Assembly (NCBI GenBank): GCA_026874595.1
Contig: CM049320.1
Span: forward strand, 22,951,714 to 23,015,713
Length of the DNA stretch: 64,000 nucleotides
Origin: Sipunculus nudus
Lineage: Eukaryota; Annelida; Sipuncula; Golfingiida; Sipunculidae
Reading direction: 5' to 3'
The notes beneath the pieces are model-generated. The model made no database searches, was not told where the DNA came from, and saw only the letters and a list, made by a program, of their open reading frames with translations. Numbering within the stretch: position 1 is the first letter of the stretch; each line of letters opens with the position of its first letter. Positions 43,466 to 56,329 of this stretch are shown here, one piece after another. A program made the translations under genes and the position numbers.

Positions 43466-45750
43466 TATATACGTATAATACGTTTATATACGTGGTAAAT
43501 ATATGGGTTTTGTGTAAATTCCATGCCTACTGGCAAGTAATAAATCCAACATAAAAAATCAGTATTGAACCCGAACCTGCTGCATGGGAATTAAGGTGAG
43601 GATACAACCGGACAATTACCATTTTGAAGTCTTTGTTATATTTTGATCCCTAGAGTAGAGTACCGGGCCTTTTATTTACCGAGTCACTGAAAACTAACCA
43701 AGAGATACTTAATAAACTTTAAGTATCAATTAAGCTCACATAAAGTGACCGCTGGTCAGTGAAGATTGACCGCAAGGTGCCAAAGTTTCTTCACCTGGCG
43801 GTACGGATCTTTGATGTGGACATGGAATGAACAAACTTTGTGTTATCACGAATTCTTCACAAACAATTCATTAGTAGTCAGTTGAGGTTTGCGCGGAGTT
43901 AGTTTTGAACAGCTGGAAAGCTATTAACTTAGCCCTACCCCCCGGGCTACTAAGTTATATTAACCTCGAACTAAACTGCACATTTCCACGGCAGGGCGTC
44001 TTCCACAGTAAGTGATCAAAGATCGGGCGGCCATAATGGAATTAGTCGTGGTTTTTGCGCAAGCCCGCAGGAGGAACAGACGCACCGCGACGAAATCAGC
44101 GATTCAGGCATATAATCCTTTATCCTTCCAGAAATTGCACATAAAAGACTGCTTAAGCAACACAGTTACCTAATGTTTGACTTCACCCCAGGGGTAGGAG
44201 AGGGGTACGGTGTCGCTCCCAGGGTAGCACTAAGCGGTCACGGGCACCCGCCTTTAGACAGAATTTTATTTTCCCGCTCCGTCATCGAATTTATTCCTGG
44301 ATTATGTTCACGCGGTGTGAATTATAAACAGGTCCCTAGGATATTTTCAAATTTAAACGGAATTGTCGCGGTTGTCATAGGAACGAATCTGTTTTTATGG
44401 TCCCGCAGTGAATAAAACATCGTAGCTAATTGATTCTGCTGGAGGGTAAAATCTTTCATTACATTATTCCTTATAATATTTATTAGCTCTTAAGCATTTT
44501 CATTGCGCGGGTGGAAACAGTATTTTGAGAGAAATATTTAATGAATCACTTATGATGACGTCAGCAACTGTGACTAACAACACAATTTTAGGCTAACATA
44601 GATTAAAACACAGACATGAGAAAACTATGACCTGATCTTGGTAAACGTCCAATGCAGAATATTTTATGAATTTCTTACTTAAATCCTACGTGGGTCTCAA
44701 TTATTTAATCAGAATCCATGAATGATATATAATTATAAAACTGTTGGAAATACCTGGTTTGGGTTGGTTAATATATGGACCCACCGAGCTGCGTAATTAA
44801 AATAAATCCCTGCTTTAAGTGTGTGCGTATAAACCTCAAGATAAATGGATATATCTGTTATATGTGAATGTGCTTGTGAATCTCTGTGTATTACTGTCTC
44901 TTGTTTAGAGTGAACATGCATTTAACATTCATACATTATTTATATACATATATGTGTGTGTGCGTGTGTGTGTGTGTGTGTGTGAGATATACCATGTCAT
45001 TTTACTATAATTCGAAAGGCACACCGCCTCTGACCCCGAAGCCGCCAAAACACACACACACACAAATATTAAAATAGCAATTGACAAAAGCAACACTTTA
45101 CAAAACAGAAATAAATTAAAAAGAAAAAAATGAGTTTTTGCAATGGTTTATATAATTTATTTATATAGGCATATTCTATATTATACAATTGAAATTCCTC
45201 CTGTGTTATTTAAACAGTAAATCAGGTTTGTTACATATTTCAGAGGAGTTAAAATAAAAGTAATATCGATTTATTTTTTGGTAATTTTCACAATCTAATA
45301 AAAGAGACAAATTCACTTTTTATAAAAAAAAACACACGTGGTTATTTTTTGTCATAACATATATTTGTCTGTTCATGGATAAAGCGGGCATGCATTTCGT
45401 AATTATAATTCCTTTCACGAGCGTGTCTAACCTGATGCATTAGAATGTGTGTACAAATTATTTGTACAAATAATATCTGTATGAATAACGATTATATAAA
45501 AAGTAGAAAAAAATACTCAAAACAGTAAACGGGTATTCATGGCAATTGGAAATCGAGAATATGCGTTTCGAATGCGTTTTAAGCATATTACACAAAGATG
45601 ATTAATAAAATGAATATTCTTTTAAGAAATACATATATGTTTTGCAATAAACACACACACACACACACACAGACAAACATATATATATAAATAACATATT
45701 ATGTAAAACTGAATAAGTGATTGAATATTCTTTAGGAAATAATTTATAGA
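43466..45750. other. Gene-free region
   Basis: No gene recognised. The 80-codon frame at 44173-44415 lies in a more GC-balanced stretch (43990-44420) but resembles no known family. It could equally be part of a regulatory or repeat sequence. (GT)n at 44950-44985 and (CA)n at 45048-45065 and 45650-45672 are microsatellites. Confidence 0.5.
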
Positions 45751-45756
45751 TTTTTG

Positions 45757-45758
<2 letters not shown>

Positions 45759-45808
<50 letters not shown>
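45759..45808. repeat. (TA)n microsatellite
   Basis: Uninterrupted TA of about 48 bp. Confidence 0.9.
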
Positions 45809-48800
45809 GCCAGGTGTGGAGATAACAGAGAGCCGACATTACACATTGACTATATACATATGCTTTGTACGGGGCATTACTTATCATATAAAGTGATACG
45901 TTCCAGAAGGAAGTTGATGTAATGGATTTTATTGACTCCCACAAAAGACGGAGGGATGGCAGAATTAAACAATAAATTTCAACACCACTTCTGCTTAACA
46001 TTTAGTAATTGCGGACATTGGTTTCGTCTGTTTTTCTTTGAACCTAGTATTCATGCGCCCTTTGATTTGAAGGTACTGGGAGTAATTCCTGCATAATTCC
46101 GGTTAACTACATCTGCAGTTAATAATAAAGTGTCCCTTTTACAGCATGATGTGTTGCTCGCTGGTGCGGGGATTCCATTGTTAAAAATGGTTGATATTGA
46201 TGTATTGTAATACCAGCCATATACTACTATATTATTATGACACCATATGGCGGCCCTAAAATCAAGTTCCATTGTTGCCAATTGTGTTGTATTAGAAATT
46301 ATGAGCAATGGCCGTAAAGACCTTATAAGTATTACCCCAGGAGACCTTTCAGGCGGTACTTTATTGCGCCTGGTATCTTCTGTCTAGTTGTGTTTTGAGT
46401 TTTCTAACAATCAAAGAGCATGGTATAGTATATATCTGGCTGGACAAACACGTTAAACATATGTTTAGGGCCGAATTCTTTTCTTTGTACTTAGCTCCTA
46501 GGCAACCTACACAAAGAGGTCACGTGACCACAATATATGTATTATATTAATATTACATATATCATATATCGTCAATGTTTGATTCAGACATTAAAAAAAT
46601 CTTTCAATCGGTCGTCTGGAATTCTTTCGGTAGCCATGGCAACAAGAACGGTGCACGTTCTTTTGATGTGGTGACGACTTGGTGACATGGCGGGTCTGTA
46701 ACTGTCAGGCGGCTGAGTATCGTCTGCTGAGAGAAATATACGTCAGACTTGTCGTCTGCTTGAAGAAATGTACATCAAACATCGTCTTGCATGCCTGGGG
46801 CCTCTGTGAAGTGGAACTAATTCTGACCGTGCATGCTGGCTTCACAATTAAATCCAGGGTCCCTCTCCTCACTCGGGGAGTCCATCAACAAACTTAGTTG
46901 CATTGAGTGTCTATTATCAAAATGCCCTCCCTACCCGCCAACCGGCCGCATCACATACAAAGAGTCTAACTGATGAATCTACCTTTAATAGTGTGGCAGG
47001 CGACAGTCCTTCCACCCAGTTACACATAATTACATTTTGTCATCGAAACTCAAGTGTTCACCCCGGGGGGCAGTGCCCGACCCCCACGGGGCGCGATCCA
47101 TGAAACCGTGGCAATCTATAAACGCGTCAGCCAGGCCGCATTGTATATCATGACTTTTGACATCATCATTTTAACATGAAAATACCAGGATTTCTATGTC
47201 GTGTTCCACGCATGCGTGGATTTCAGGGTCTTCTTGAGGACAAAGGGTTCTGGACTTGGTGACAACGGCGACAGCATCTTCGCACCTGTCGCCATTTCAC
47301 GACCATTTGAGCTCAACTGGAATAAAACCAAACCATATAAAAGTAAAAAAAAGAACATGTAAAAAGTCTACCTTGATTCTTTACTTATATGCATACCGTG
47401 AGAAAATGTTGCAGCAAATGGATTTCATAGCTTGCGTATATTACCTGAGTGTTGTATACCTGCTGCATGGCAATTAGTTACAAATTAGTAATTGCAATTT
47501 ACACGTGTATATGAACACGTCAGATGAAACGATTTTAGGCGCCGAAGCTTGAAGAATCACGAATGGTTATTTTGTAAATTATCCGACGTCTGGAGAATCA
47601 CGAATGGCAGATTTCCAATGGACTTTCGTTAATTTAGTGTTTATGTATTCATGCCACAGTTACATTTACCTTGACGTCTTCATTAGGAATGACATATCCA
47701 TGTACAATAAAATACACGAAAAGGACACACTCAGCATTGCGCACATTCATTTTCGCACACTTCAGGGGAAATAAATCGACAGCTTCTGAGCTCCAGAGGC
47801 GTGCTCTACATTTCCTAGATTCCAATGAAATTAACTTAAAGCAATTAATGGGTAAAAATGACACAACAATATGATTCTTTTCAGACCAAAATATAAATTT
47901 TACCATGTTTAAATTTCAAACTAATATTCTTGGAAATAATGTGCAAACGTTAGACTCGGTGCCTTTTAGGAACTCATGAGTCAAGAATCATGCCAAATGC
48001 ATGTGCATGAATGCCACAACATGCAGGTAAAGCAGTGTTTAATACTGATATGCGTACATGTCCGCATTATTATCGACTTAAATAACATTTCTTTGTAGAT
48101 TAATTAAATTAGAAATGAATCGAAAGGCTATATTATACATCTTGAATGCTAAATGATGGGAAAGTATTTGAGAAAAGGCAGTAGGATATTTGGAACATGC
48201 ATGGTGATAGAATTGACAGGAGAGCGATTTAGTATATTATCTGATGAGGTTTCACTATAGCTCTTTTTACTTAACGATATGTGCTTAAACTGTCCTAAGT
48301 CCAACCAACTTTTTTCGTTATATCTATTTTATTGAAGGACCACAGGCTGCTGGGATATACATCTCTGATGCGTATATGTAGGGCGTCCTACCGGCCTACC
48401 TACAACTGGATGATCCGCTGCAGGGGACATGCACCCCAATTGGATGCCTCTCAATGGACGCAAACGGAGGAATGTATATTGGGAAAGCCACGTATATATA
48501 TACATAAGCATATATATACATACATCAACATATACATACAATATACATATACATATATGCAAAGATATAGATAAAGGGATCTAAATATGAATAATTAAAT
48601 ACCTTAGGTCCTAATTGCATTTATTGGTTGTGCTGCAGGCACTATTGATACCTACATATAAAAAGAGCGTTAGATGATCGATGAGGTTTTCAGGGAAAAA
48701 CCTTAGCCATGCAAATATTTTATAAATACAGTGGAGTTTGTATTTTATAAGAATTAAATTGTGTTAGTAATGGGATATATTTGTATTCTGCAGTGTATGA

Positions 48801-49650
48801 ACACTGAGAATATATTTATTGTATGTGCAATGTATAAACAAGTCTTGAATTATAATTAAAATGACATCAAGAAAATGCGCTTTGTATTAATTGTATGCAT
48901 TGTATTTTTAATATAGTAGGATGTGGAGACTTATAGTGGTTGATGAGTGTATTTATATATACATATCTGGGGACACACTTCCTTTGAGTGGACCTGCTTA
49001 GCACCCCCCCCCCCCCCCTCCAGGGGCAAAACCATCGATTTCAATATTTTATTTTTTTTTCATCCACCATTTTCTGTTTTCTCTAGATCTCAAATATGCC
49101 TGATTTTCAAAATCTGAAATTTGGGCACAATATTAGTCCTAAGACAAAAATTTTACTTGATATAATTTTTCTTTGACCTTATTCTCAGGTTTGTACACTT
49201 CCCCATTATCGCTTAATTTCCGCGGGGTGGGTTCCAGTGATTGATTCGAGAATGAAAATATCTAGTTTTAGATTCACAGCTGTGGTTCCATGAAAGCGGG
49301 AACATCTTTAAAAAAAGAATAAGAGACCAAGTAGGAGCGTGGCCATTAATGTCATCAGCGTTGTATAAAACGAAAGCCAAAGGGTCTGACCGTAAACAGC
49401 TTCCCTGCGTAAGAGGGTTCTGGCAAGTGATTAGCATCTCCAAAGGTTTTCCTCCTGATTAAATAAAATACAACACATGTTCGAGACTGTTTATCAATAA
49501 ATGGGCGTCTCTGTTAAATACTCGGCCATATTGAAAACATGAAGGCCGTCATCGAAATGATTTTGACATATCGACATAATGAATTTTCATATTTTGAATA
49601 ATAACTCATCTTGGCTTTCGCATTACAGATCTCATATAGTTTTTGCAAAT
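45809..49650. other. Gene-free region
   Basis: No gene recognised. The 85-codon minus-strand frame 46051-46308 and the frames near 46679-47103 look non-repetitive, but I recognise no domain. A C run lies at 49003-49017. Confidence 0.5.
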
Positions 49651-49684
49651 GGATACTGATAAAACGCTGATTATCAATAGCTAT

Positions 49685-49811
49685 ATCTCTCTCTCTACTA
49701 TTCTCTCTCTGCTTTCTCTCTCAATACCTCTCTCTCTACTTTTCTCTCTCTCTCTCCTATCCTCTCTCTCATTCTCTCTTATTCTCTCTCGTTTTCTCTC
49801 ACTCTCTCATG

Positions 49812-49861
<50 letters not shown>
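49685..49861. repeat. Interrupted (CT)n then (TA)n
   Basis: Imperfect CTCTCT runs 49686-49808, followed by (TA)n 49814-49860. Confidence 0.9.
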
Positions 49862-49862
<1 letters not shown>

Positions 49863-51942
49863 TTTAGCATAGTTATTTAATATTCATGTCTTATTTAACA
49901 GAACAGGTTACTGAAGGTATACTATAATAGATGGATGAACTGTATGGAGTATTATTGTTACCCGTTTAAAAGATCAAAGGCTTTCTATCTAAAACTAGGT
50001 AACTGACCCATCAGACTTATTAATGAACCATGAAATTAAGCAATTAAGAGTAATAGAGAACCATTTCCCTTCTCCCCACGGAATGTTCTCAGGGGTGACC
50101 CCGCCCTGTGCATGTCAACACCCCAGCTGTACACAAAGAAACGTGCTTGCATATAGCAAGGAGGATATATCAGCTCCTTGTGTATACGGCGTATACATGC
50201 AGCTAAATACCCGCAGATAAGACGATTGTCCCAACATTAAAAAGAAGAAAATACATTTGCCCGCAACACTATAATGCATGAAGGTATGATGTCTCCGGTA
50301 CTGGTTACTTCTAAACCAAGGTTGAGAAATGTGATATTTCAGAGTAAACTCAGAAATGGAACCAAGGTGTGTTATTTTAATAATTTGTACATTTCATTTC
50401 CAATATACAAATATGCTTATTGAATAGCAGGATGGGTGAATACATTGATCATCCGCCCCTTGCTAAAAGTGGGGCTGGGGGATACCTCCCCCCCCCCCCC
50501 GCCCCTGTTATGACATAATTAAGACTTCCGAGCAGACTTAACTGAAGTCCTTTTATCGAACCCAGCTGGTTGTATAGATGCATTTGCCCAACTTATACAG
50601 TTCAGCAAAGGTATTTGGAGCGGGTCCTTTGCGAAATCTCGCTCGAATGTCTTAACGACATGCAGGTTATGACTTCTATAGAGATTTTTCCTCATATTTC
50701 ATTAACCACTATGACAAAATTATTTAATAAGTTATTCAAGAGATGAACCTTGTTGCCTGCCAGGTTAAAGTTGACGGAATTACGTGCAGTATAATGTTTA
50801 TATTTTATCCTATTTTCACATTTCTCGTGTCTTTTAATTGTTTCCTTGATTTATTTGTTCTAAAAGTATTATAGGTAATACGTGTTTATAATACATGTAT
50901 TGATCAAATCCGCTTAGTTGTGAATAAATCTCATCTTTTCGTTAATGTACGCGCCATTGTTACATGTGAAAGTTTCATCTGGATTTGTCATATATCAATG
51001 GAATCCTTTGTTGGTTAATGCATGGACTAAACATTGTTATATGATTTCACCCCGGGATAAAAGAAAGGATGGAATTTCAAATAGGGTCATAAAGGTGTCA
51101 CGTGCTTGAGCGCTATTACGTTCGGTCACATGCTCTTAATTTTACATTTGGGCCATTTATTTGATGTATAAGGTTTGCATATAATTACGTAATAAATGTT
51201 CTTTCGAGGAACAAATGTGAGAAATTAAACACGCGGATGCTGTTTATATAAGGAATGTTACCAAATACATGAGCTGTGAATTCTAAGTATAATTTAAGTA
51301 TACATGAAAAAAATCAAGGCATTACATAAAAGTTACCCCTCCGTTAAACAGTCAATACCTGCACAGCAAGAAAATAGCCAGTTTGCACATTATTATGAAG
51401 GCAATCACAGGATGACTATCCCACATTTCTGTCTGTCTGTCCGGCTGTCTGTCTGTCTGACTGTCTGTCCAGGCGCGGATCCAGGAAATTTTTTCGGGGC
51501 CACAGAGGATGCATGTCCTAATTATAGTATAATGAAGCCATAAAATGTGTTACGTCTGAATAGGGACACTTCGGCTAAGCAGCTAGCAGTACTGAAGGTG
51601 CCTTATGCTGTGGTGGGCCCATACACTGTGCTAGGCTGAGCTGCTGGTCAGTATGACAGCATACATACATACATGAAGCAGCCCTGTAGTGTGTGTGTGT
51701 GTGTGTGTGTGTGATGCATGCTGTCTTTTGTTGTTGTTTTTTTTTCTTTTTACCAGCTGATATAATCAAATGGGGAGTCTGCCAACGGTGCGCAAAAGAA
51801 CAAAACTAACTATTTTTTTTTTTTTAAATTTCTGGTGAAACGTTATCATATCGGAAGAGGCTGTGACAATGAACATCGATCGATCTTACTTTCCTTTCTG
51901 GAAACCCCGACATTATCATTAAGATAGTTAAAATAAACTGCC

Positions 51943-51996
<54 letters not shown>

Positions 51997-53419
51997 AACA
52001 ATCACACACCTGTCTTTTTGTTGCTTGCATGCCAGAGAGGTATGCATGGAGACATGGTAGTATTGCGTTGCGGGAGGCCGGGGACAGAATTAGTCGGTAA
52101 CATACCATTATGTTCTACATGGATACCTCCGGCCAGCTACCTACCCGTCCCTCAAAGACTCGGCAAGAGCTCTCTATAGACCAGGTGTAAATTATCAGGT
52201 AACGAATTGTTCATCATTTTGCTCGCTTGGCCAATTCTAATGTACCAAACAGGTCGGCGAGGGCATTAATCAGGGAGTTGGTTGACATGAGAAGCGGCCG
52301 TATTTCGCCGACCGTGTCGTTCCGTGCCCACCACAACAAGTGGCATCCATTGTACTCGCGATACGTGTTTTATAGACTGTTCACAAGAACGCCACTTGCG
52401 TGCGTATTTGGTATATGCGAATTTTCACGGTAATTACTTGTGAATGAACTGTTGATTTCAAGGTGTTAAGATACATGTATACGGTGATGCCTACGTACTC
52501 GTTTGTCAACCTGGATCTATTTATTCCTGTATTGTTCGGTGTCATCGGTTTTGGACGCCATTTTCCCCCATCCCCATTGGTAAAATATTCCTCTGCTAAA
52601 TTCACTTTTGTATTGAATACACCTATCGCACTATACTAGTATACTACCATATAATTATAGGTTTATTTAATATTATTAAGAAATTACCAAGTCCTGATAT
52701 AGTTGATAAACTATCAAATGCAGCAATATAAAAAAATACATATATCTTTAACCATCATGATGGTTTTAATCTAATTGATAAACTCGATATGAACTTCGAC
52801 ATTTCACGTTTATAGTTTTATTGTATTACGCCTACCAACATAATATATGTTTATATATCTGTGTATGTAGAATGCCAATTTGTATTAATGTATATTATGC
52901 ATTTGTATATATCTCACCGTGTGTCACGGTGATTATATGTGCACTTTTTCAATCTGATCATTTGTACATACATATATCCTTTCATGGTAATATATCACTT
53001 TTCACTTTTTTTTAATTTTATGCAGGAGACCATAAGCATTAGCCTTATCGGCTACTTTGTTATCCTGTTGAAATAAATATGTTTAAACCATCTGTAAGTA
53101 TGTACAGATTGAAAGAGGGTGAAAATACTCAAAGCAGCTTATCTACATTATTAATACTTTATTTAAAGCCAACGTAAGGAGAGGTGATAAAAAAACATAT
53201 AGCATTAAAAGTCAAATGAACACCGGCTGAATGTATCTTACTGTATGTCTGATTCGCATTTAGAATAAAAATATGTGAACATATTCACATATTGAGGTAA
53301 CCATGAATGATGAAAATGCCTAACCTCAAATGTCATTGATTTAGACATTTAGACATATCATACCTGATTCTGTGTGTGTATACACAATATAATTTCTTTC
53401 ACTCACACCTGCACGTATA
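49862..53419. other. Gene-free region
   Basis: No gene recognised. Holds a C run (50489-50502), a CTGT-rich stretch (51429-51470), (GT)n at 51691-51711 and (TA)n at 51949-51992. The non-repetitive, GC-balanced block 52200-52440 could be a conserved non-coding element, but nothing in it is diagnostic. Confidence 0.5.
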
Positions 53420-53625
53420 ATGCATGACAGATGCTTGTACAGTCGTTTGCGTATACTGTCCCTTTGAGACCAAGCTATTCCCACTGACGGAATTGAACAC
53501 CCCACTGTGTGAACAGTAGCCGCCCGTCGGATTAGTAAAACCTTATCTCTATCTGATTGCTACAAAGCCTGCGTTGGGTTAGATTAGCCGGCTTTGTGGT
53601 GGTAAGCTTCCTGTTGATAGGTAGC
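53420..53625 (-). repeat. Dispersed repeat, inverted copy
   Basis: Complement of 42175-42395 with the same block order reversed (GACAGATGCTTGTACAGTCG, GAATTGAAC, GATTAGTAAAACCTTATCTC, GATTGCTACAAAG, TTAGCCGGCTTT). The two copies lie about 11 kb apart. Confidence 0.7.
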
Positions 53626-54879
53626 GTATTTCATTCGGGTTACTGATGTTTGTTGTATCTCTGTGTGCGTGTGTATCGACAGTCTCTAAATTTTCTATTG
53701 GCATATTGCTGTATGTTGTCTCGTTGATTGATTGGATGTGTCAAACAGAAGTGAAATTTCCATGAAATTATCTATGAAAAAGAAATTAAATTGAGACTAA
53801 ACACAAAATTCTCCTAATAACCTGAGTTCGTTTTATTGACTTCTCATTATCGGCATTTTTTTTTTGGTTAAAAAAAAAACAGAATTTATTAGATTTTTAC
53901 AAAAGCTAATATTTTTAGATAACAATCAGGGTGCAATTTTTGTTTCTCAAATGTTTAAATGAAAGCACATAATCACACACATTGAATAAAACGAAACACA
54001 TAGATAAAAATATACAGTTATATTTATTAATGACAATAAAACAGGACGATGTCGACAGAGATAATGTATGAGGGATGAGAATATACATATGATCAAATGA
54101 GACATGTCTGAATTAATGTGCTGTAAATCTGTCCAAAAACAAAAACAATGTTGTGTGGACAAGATCCACCAATGACGATATAACCCCCCCCCCCCCCCGG
54201 TAACATACTTAACCCCCGACCCCCAGGTTAAGGACAACAGCTTACTAAATCCAATCTCCTCATTTCATAAACTTATTATCTCTTTCTCATTGTTTTTGAT
54301 AACTTATACCTCACATATCCATACCTGGTGTGTCTTTCTTTTATCACATATTTATTAATATTTTGATTGTAAACGAAAAAATTACTATAAGGGTTTTGTA
54401 AAGGACCATAATATGTTGCAAGGGTAAAATAATGTTGAGCTTGATTATTTTTTGCTCAAGGAAGGGTGTTATCGATTGGAGCTACTGACAGGGGATTTGT
54501 CATACAAATCTTGCCAGGTTTTTATGAAACCCTTCGTCATCTTGTAATAACAGACCTAGAAACATGGGTAGGATTTTCACATACTAATATATAATCACAT
54601 AACTCTAAATACAGAAAGTAAGTCTGTCATCAACAGATCATATGTGATGAATCATATATTAATTCATTAAATTAATTAAATTAAACTTTACATAACAAAT
54701 GTTACAAATCAAGCGTAAGTTCTCGAATAGTGAACAAAACGTCTTTGGTGATCAGTACATTAATACCAGAAAACTGACAGTCTAAAGTACTATCGAGGTT
54801 CATCAGTAACATTAATAATGAACAAATAGATGCGTCTTTAAGGCATGAACTTGAGTTACGTGGTCAGTACATGAACCTA
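53626..54879 (-). other. 3' flank or 3' UTR of the Pax3/7-type gene
   Basis: Downstream of the stop codon on the minus strand. A minus-strand AATAAA (plus-strand TTTATT at about 54350) is a candidate polyadenylation signal, with more near 54020. A C run is at 54184-54198. The transcript end is not determinable from the sequence. Confidence 0.4.
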
Positions 54880-55359
54880 TCAGTAAGCAGTTAATCTCGC
54901 CATTGAACTGAGTTGTCCGAGAGACAAAGACGCATGGTGACCCGGATGTAAACCTGCTTGGTCATGGTGCACAAAGTTCGATGACAAAAATGAGTTTCCT
55001 GAGTGACTGCTGCTTGAAGGTGCCGCCATATTTGATGACGCTGACAGGAAGGAGTGATTCCAATATGGCGACGGCGTTTGGTGATTAAACGACAAGTTAC
55101 TGGCTTGGATTGAGGTAGGCTTAAACGGACCCGTATGTGACGTAGGCACTGGTGGTGGCGGCGGTGGTGGCATGCTGCTCACGTGACTGGCGCTGCTGGG
55201 CAACATTGGCTGTTGCATGATTGGAGAAGATGGCGACATGAAGCTGTATGTGGGAGCTGATGAGGAGAAGCTACATCCGGGTACGAAGCTGTTGAACGGC
55301 ATCAACTGACTGGCGCTCATCTGTTTCCTCCAGCGGGCACGGCGGTTACTGAACCAGAC
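54880..55359 (-). CDS. Pax3/7: Pax3/7 exon 6 (recognition helix and C-terminal transactivation region)
   Basis: Residues 242-400, starting [13 protein letters not shown] with Ser50 at residue 245. After this comes [14 protein letters not shown], comparable to the conserved NQLMAFNHL-like segment of Pax3/7. A run of seven prolines (PPPPPPPVP) and a Ser/His/Gly-rich tail follow, ending [14 protein letters not shown]. The stop TGA is at 54882-54880. Confidence 0.92.
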   Translation of the reverse strand, partial: VWFSNRRARWRKQMSASQLMPFNSFVPGCSFSSSAPTYSFMSPSSPIMQQPMLPSSASHVSSMPPPPPPPVPTSHTGPFKPTSIQASNLSFNHQTPSPYWNHSFLSASSNMAAPSSSSHSGNSFLSSNFVHHDQAGLHPGHHASLSLGQLSSMARLTAY

Positions 55360-56247
55360 CTGCAATAATAAGAATTAAAATAAGAATAGAAATCAAGAAA
55401 AACATGGAAAAATATTCAGAATAATAATAAGAGTAATCAATATTAATAATGATAAGGACAGGAATTAGAGTTGTAACAATAATTAACATCGTCATCATCA
55501 GCATCTGTTCATAGCACTGTAGACCTTTATATTTCATATACATGAATTTGTCACCGTTTGATGGTTGTGTTTAATCTGTTGATGGATCCAAATTTATGGA
55601 AAGGTTGTGACATACATTTCTCTTGTTTTAGATTAATGTATTTCCTGCGCTACCATATGCCTTTTGTAAAGTCTGATAGAAGCTTGGTAATATTCCGTAT
55701 GTGGTTAATGAATGTGGAGATGTTAAGTTCAGATCAAATACGGGATCTTTAGATCCAATCATTAATATATCTTGTGGTTCATATAATGAGTCTCACCTGT
55801 ACTCGTGCTTCTGTCAGCTTTGTTCGCTGTGCTAGCTCTTCCCGCGTGTAGATATCTGGGTAGTGTGTACGTTCGAAAGCTTTCTCTAACACTTCAAGTT
55901 GCTCCGCTGTGAAAGTAGTTCGGCTACGTCTTTGTTTTCTCTTCACCGTCAGGCCCGGCTCAGAATCTATGTCCGAGTCTTCGTCCTCATCTGTTACAGA
56001 AAAAGGCATTCTTCCGGTAATAATGACGTCATCATATGCAAATGAGATAATATACGTACGCCTAAATACTCCATGTTTGAAGCCGAAAAAATGATTTCAG
56101 TTAGATGTTTCTGCTTATCTTTCTTTCTTTCTGAGTGTTTCAATATTTATAACTAGCACATACTTTTATGCTTAATATGAACAAATAAGTTATGTTGTTA
56201 AATATGTATACAAATGTTATATACATATATATGCGTGTATATATAGA

Positions 56248-56329
<82 letters not shown>

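Noticed and set aside
46051-46308. 85-codon minus-strand frame as a small secreted protein gene
   Set aside because: No signal peptide, no recognised domain, and no splice or promoter context beyond chance.
51470-51510. CAGGCGCGGATCCAGGAAATTTT as a hAT-type transposon end
   Set aside because: The sequence resembles hAT termini starting CAG, but I found neither the opposite end nor an 8-bp target duplication.
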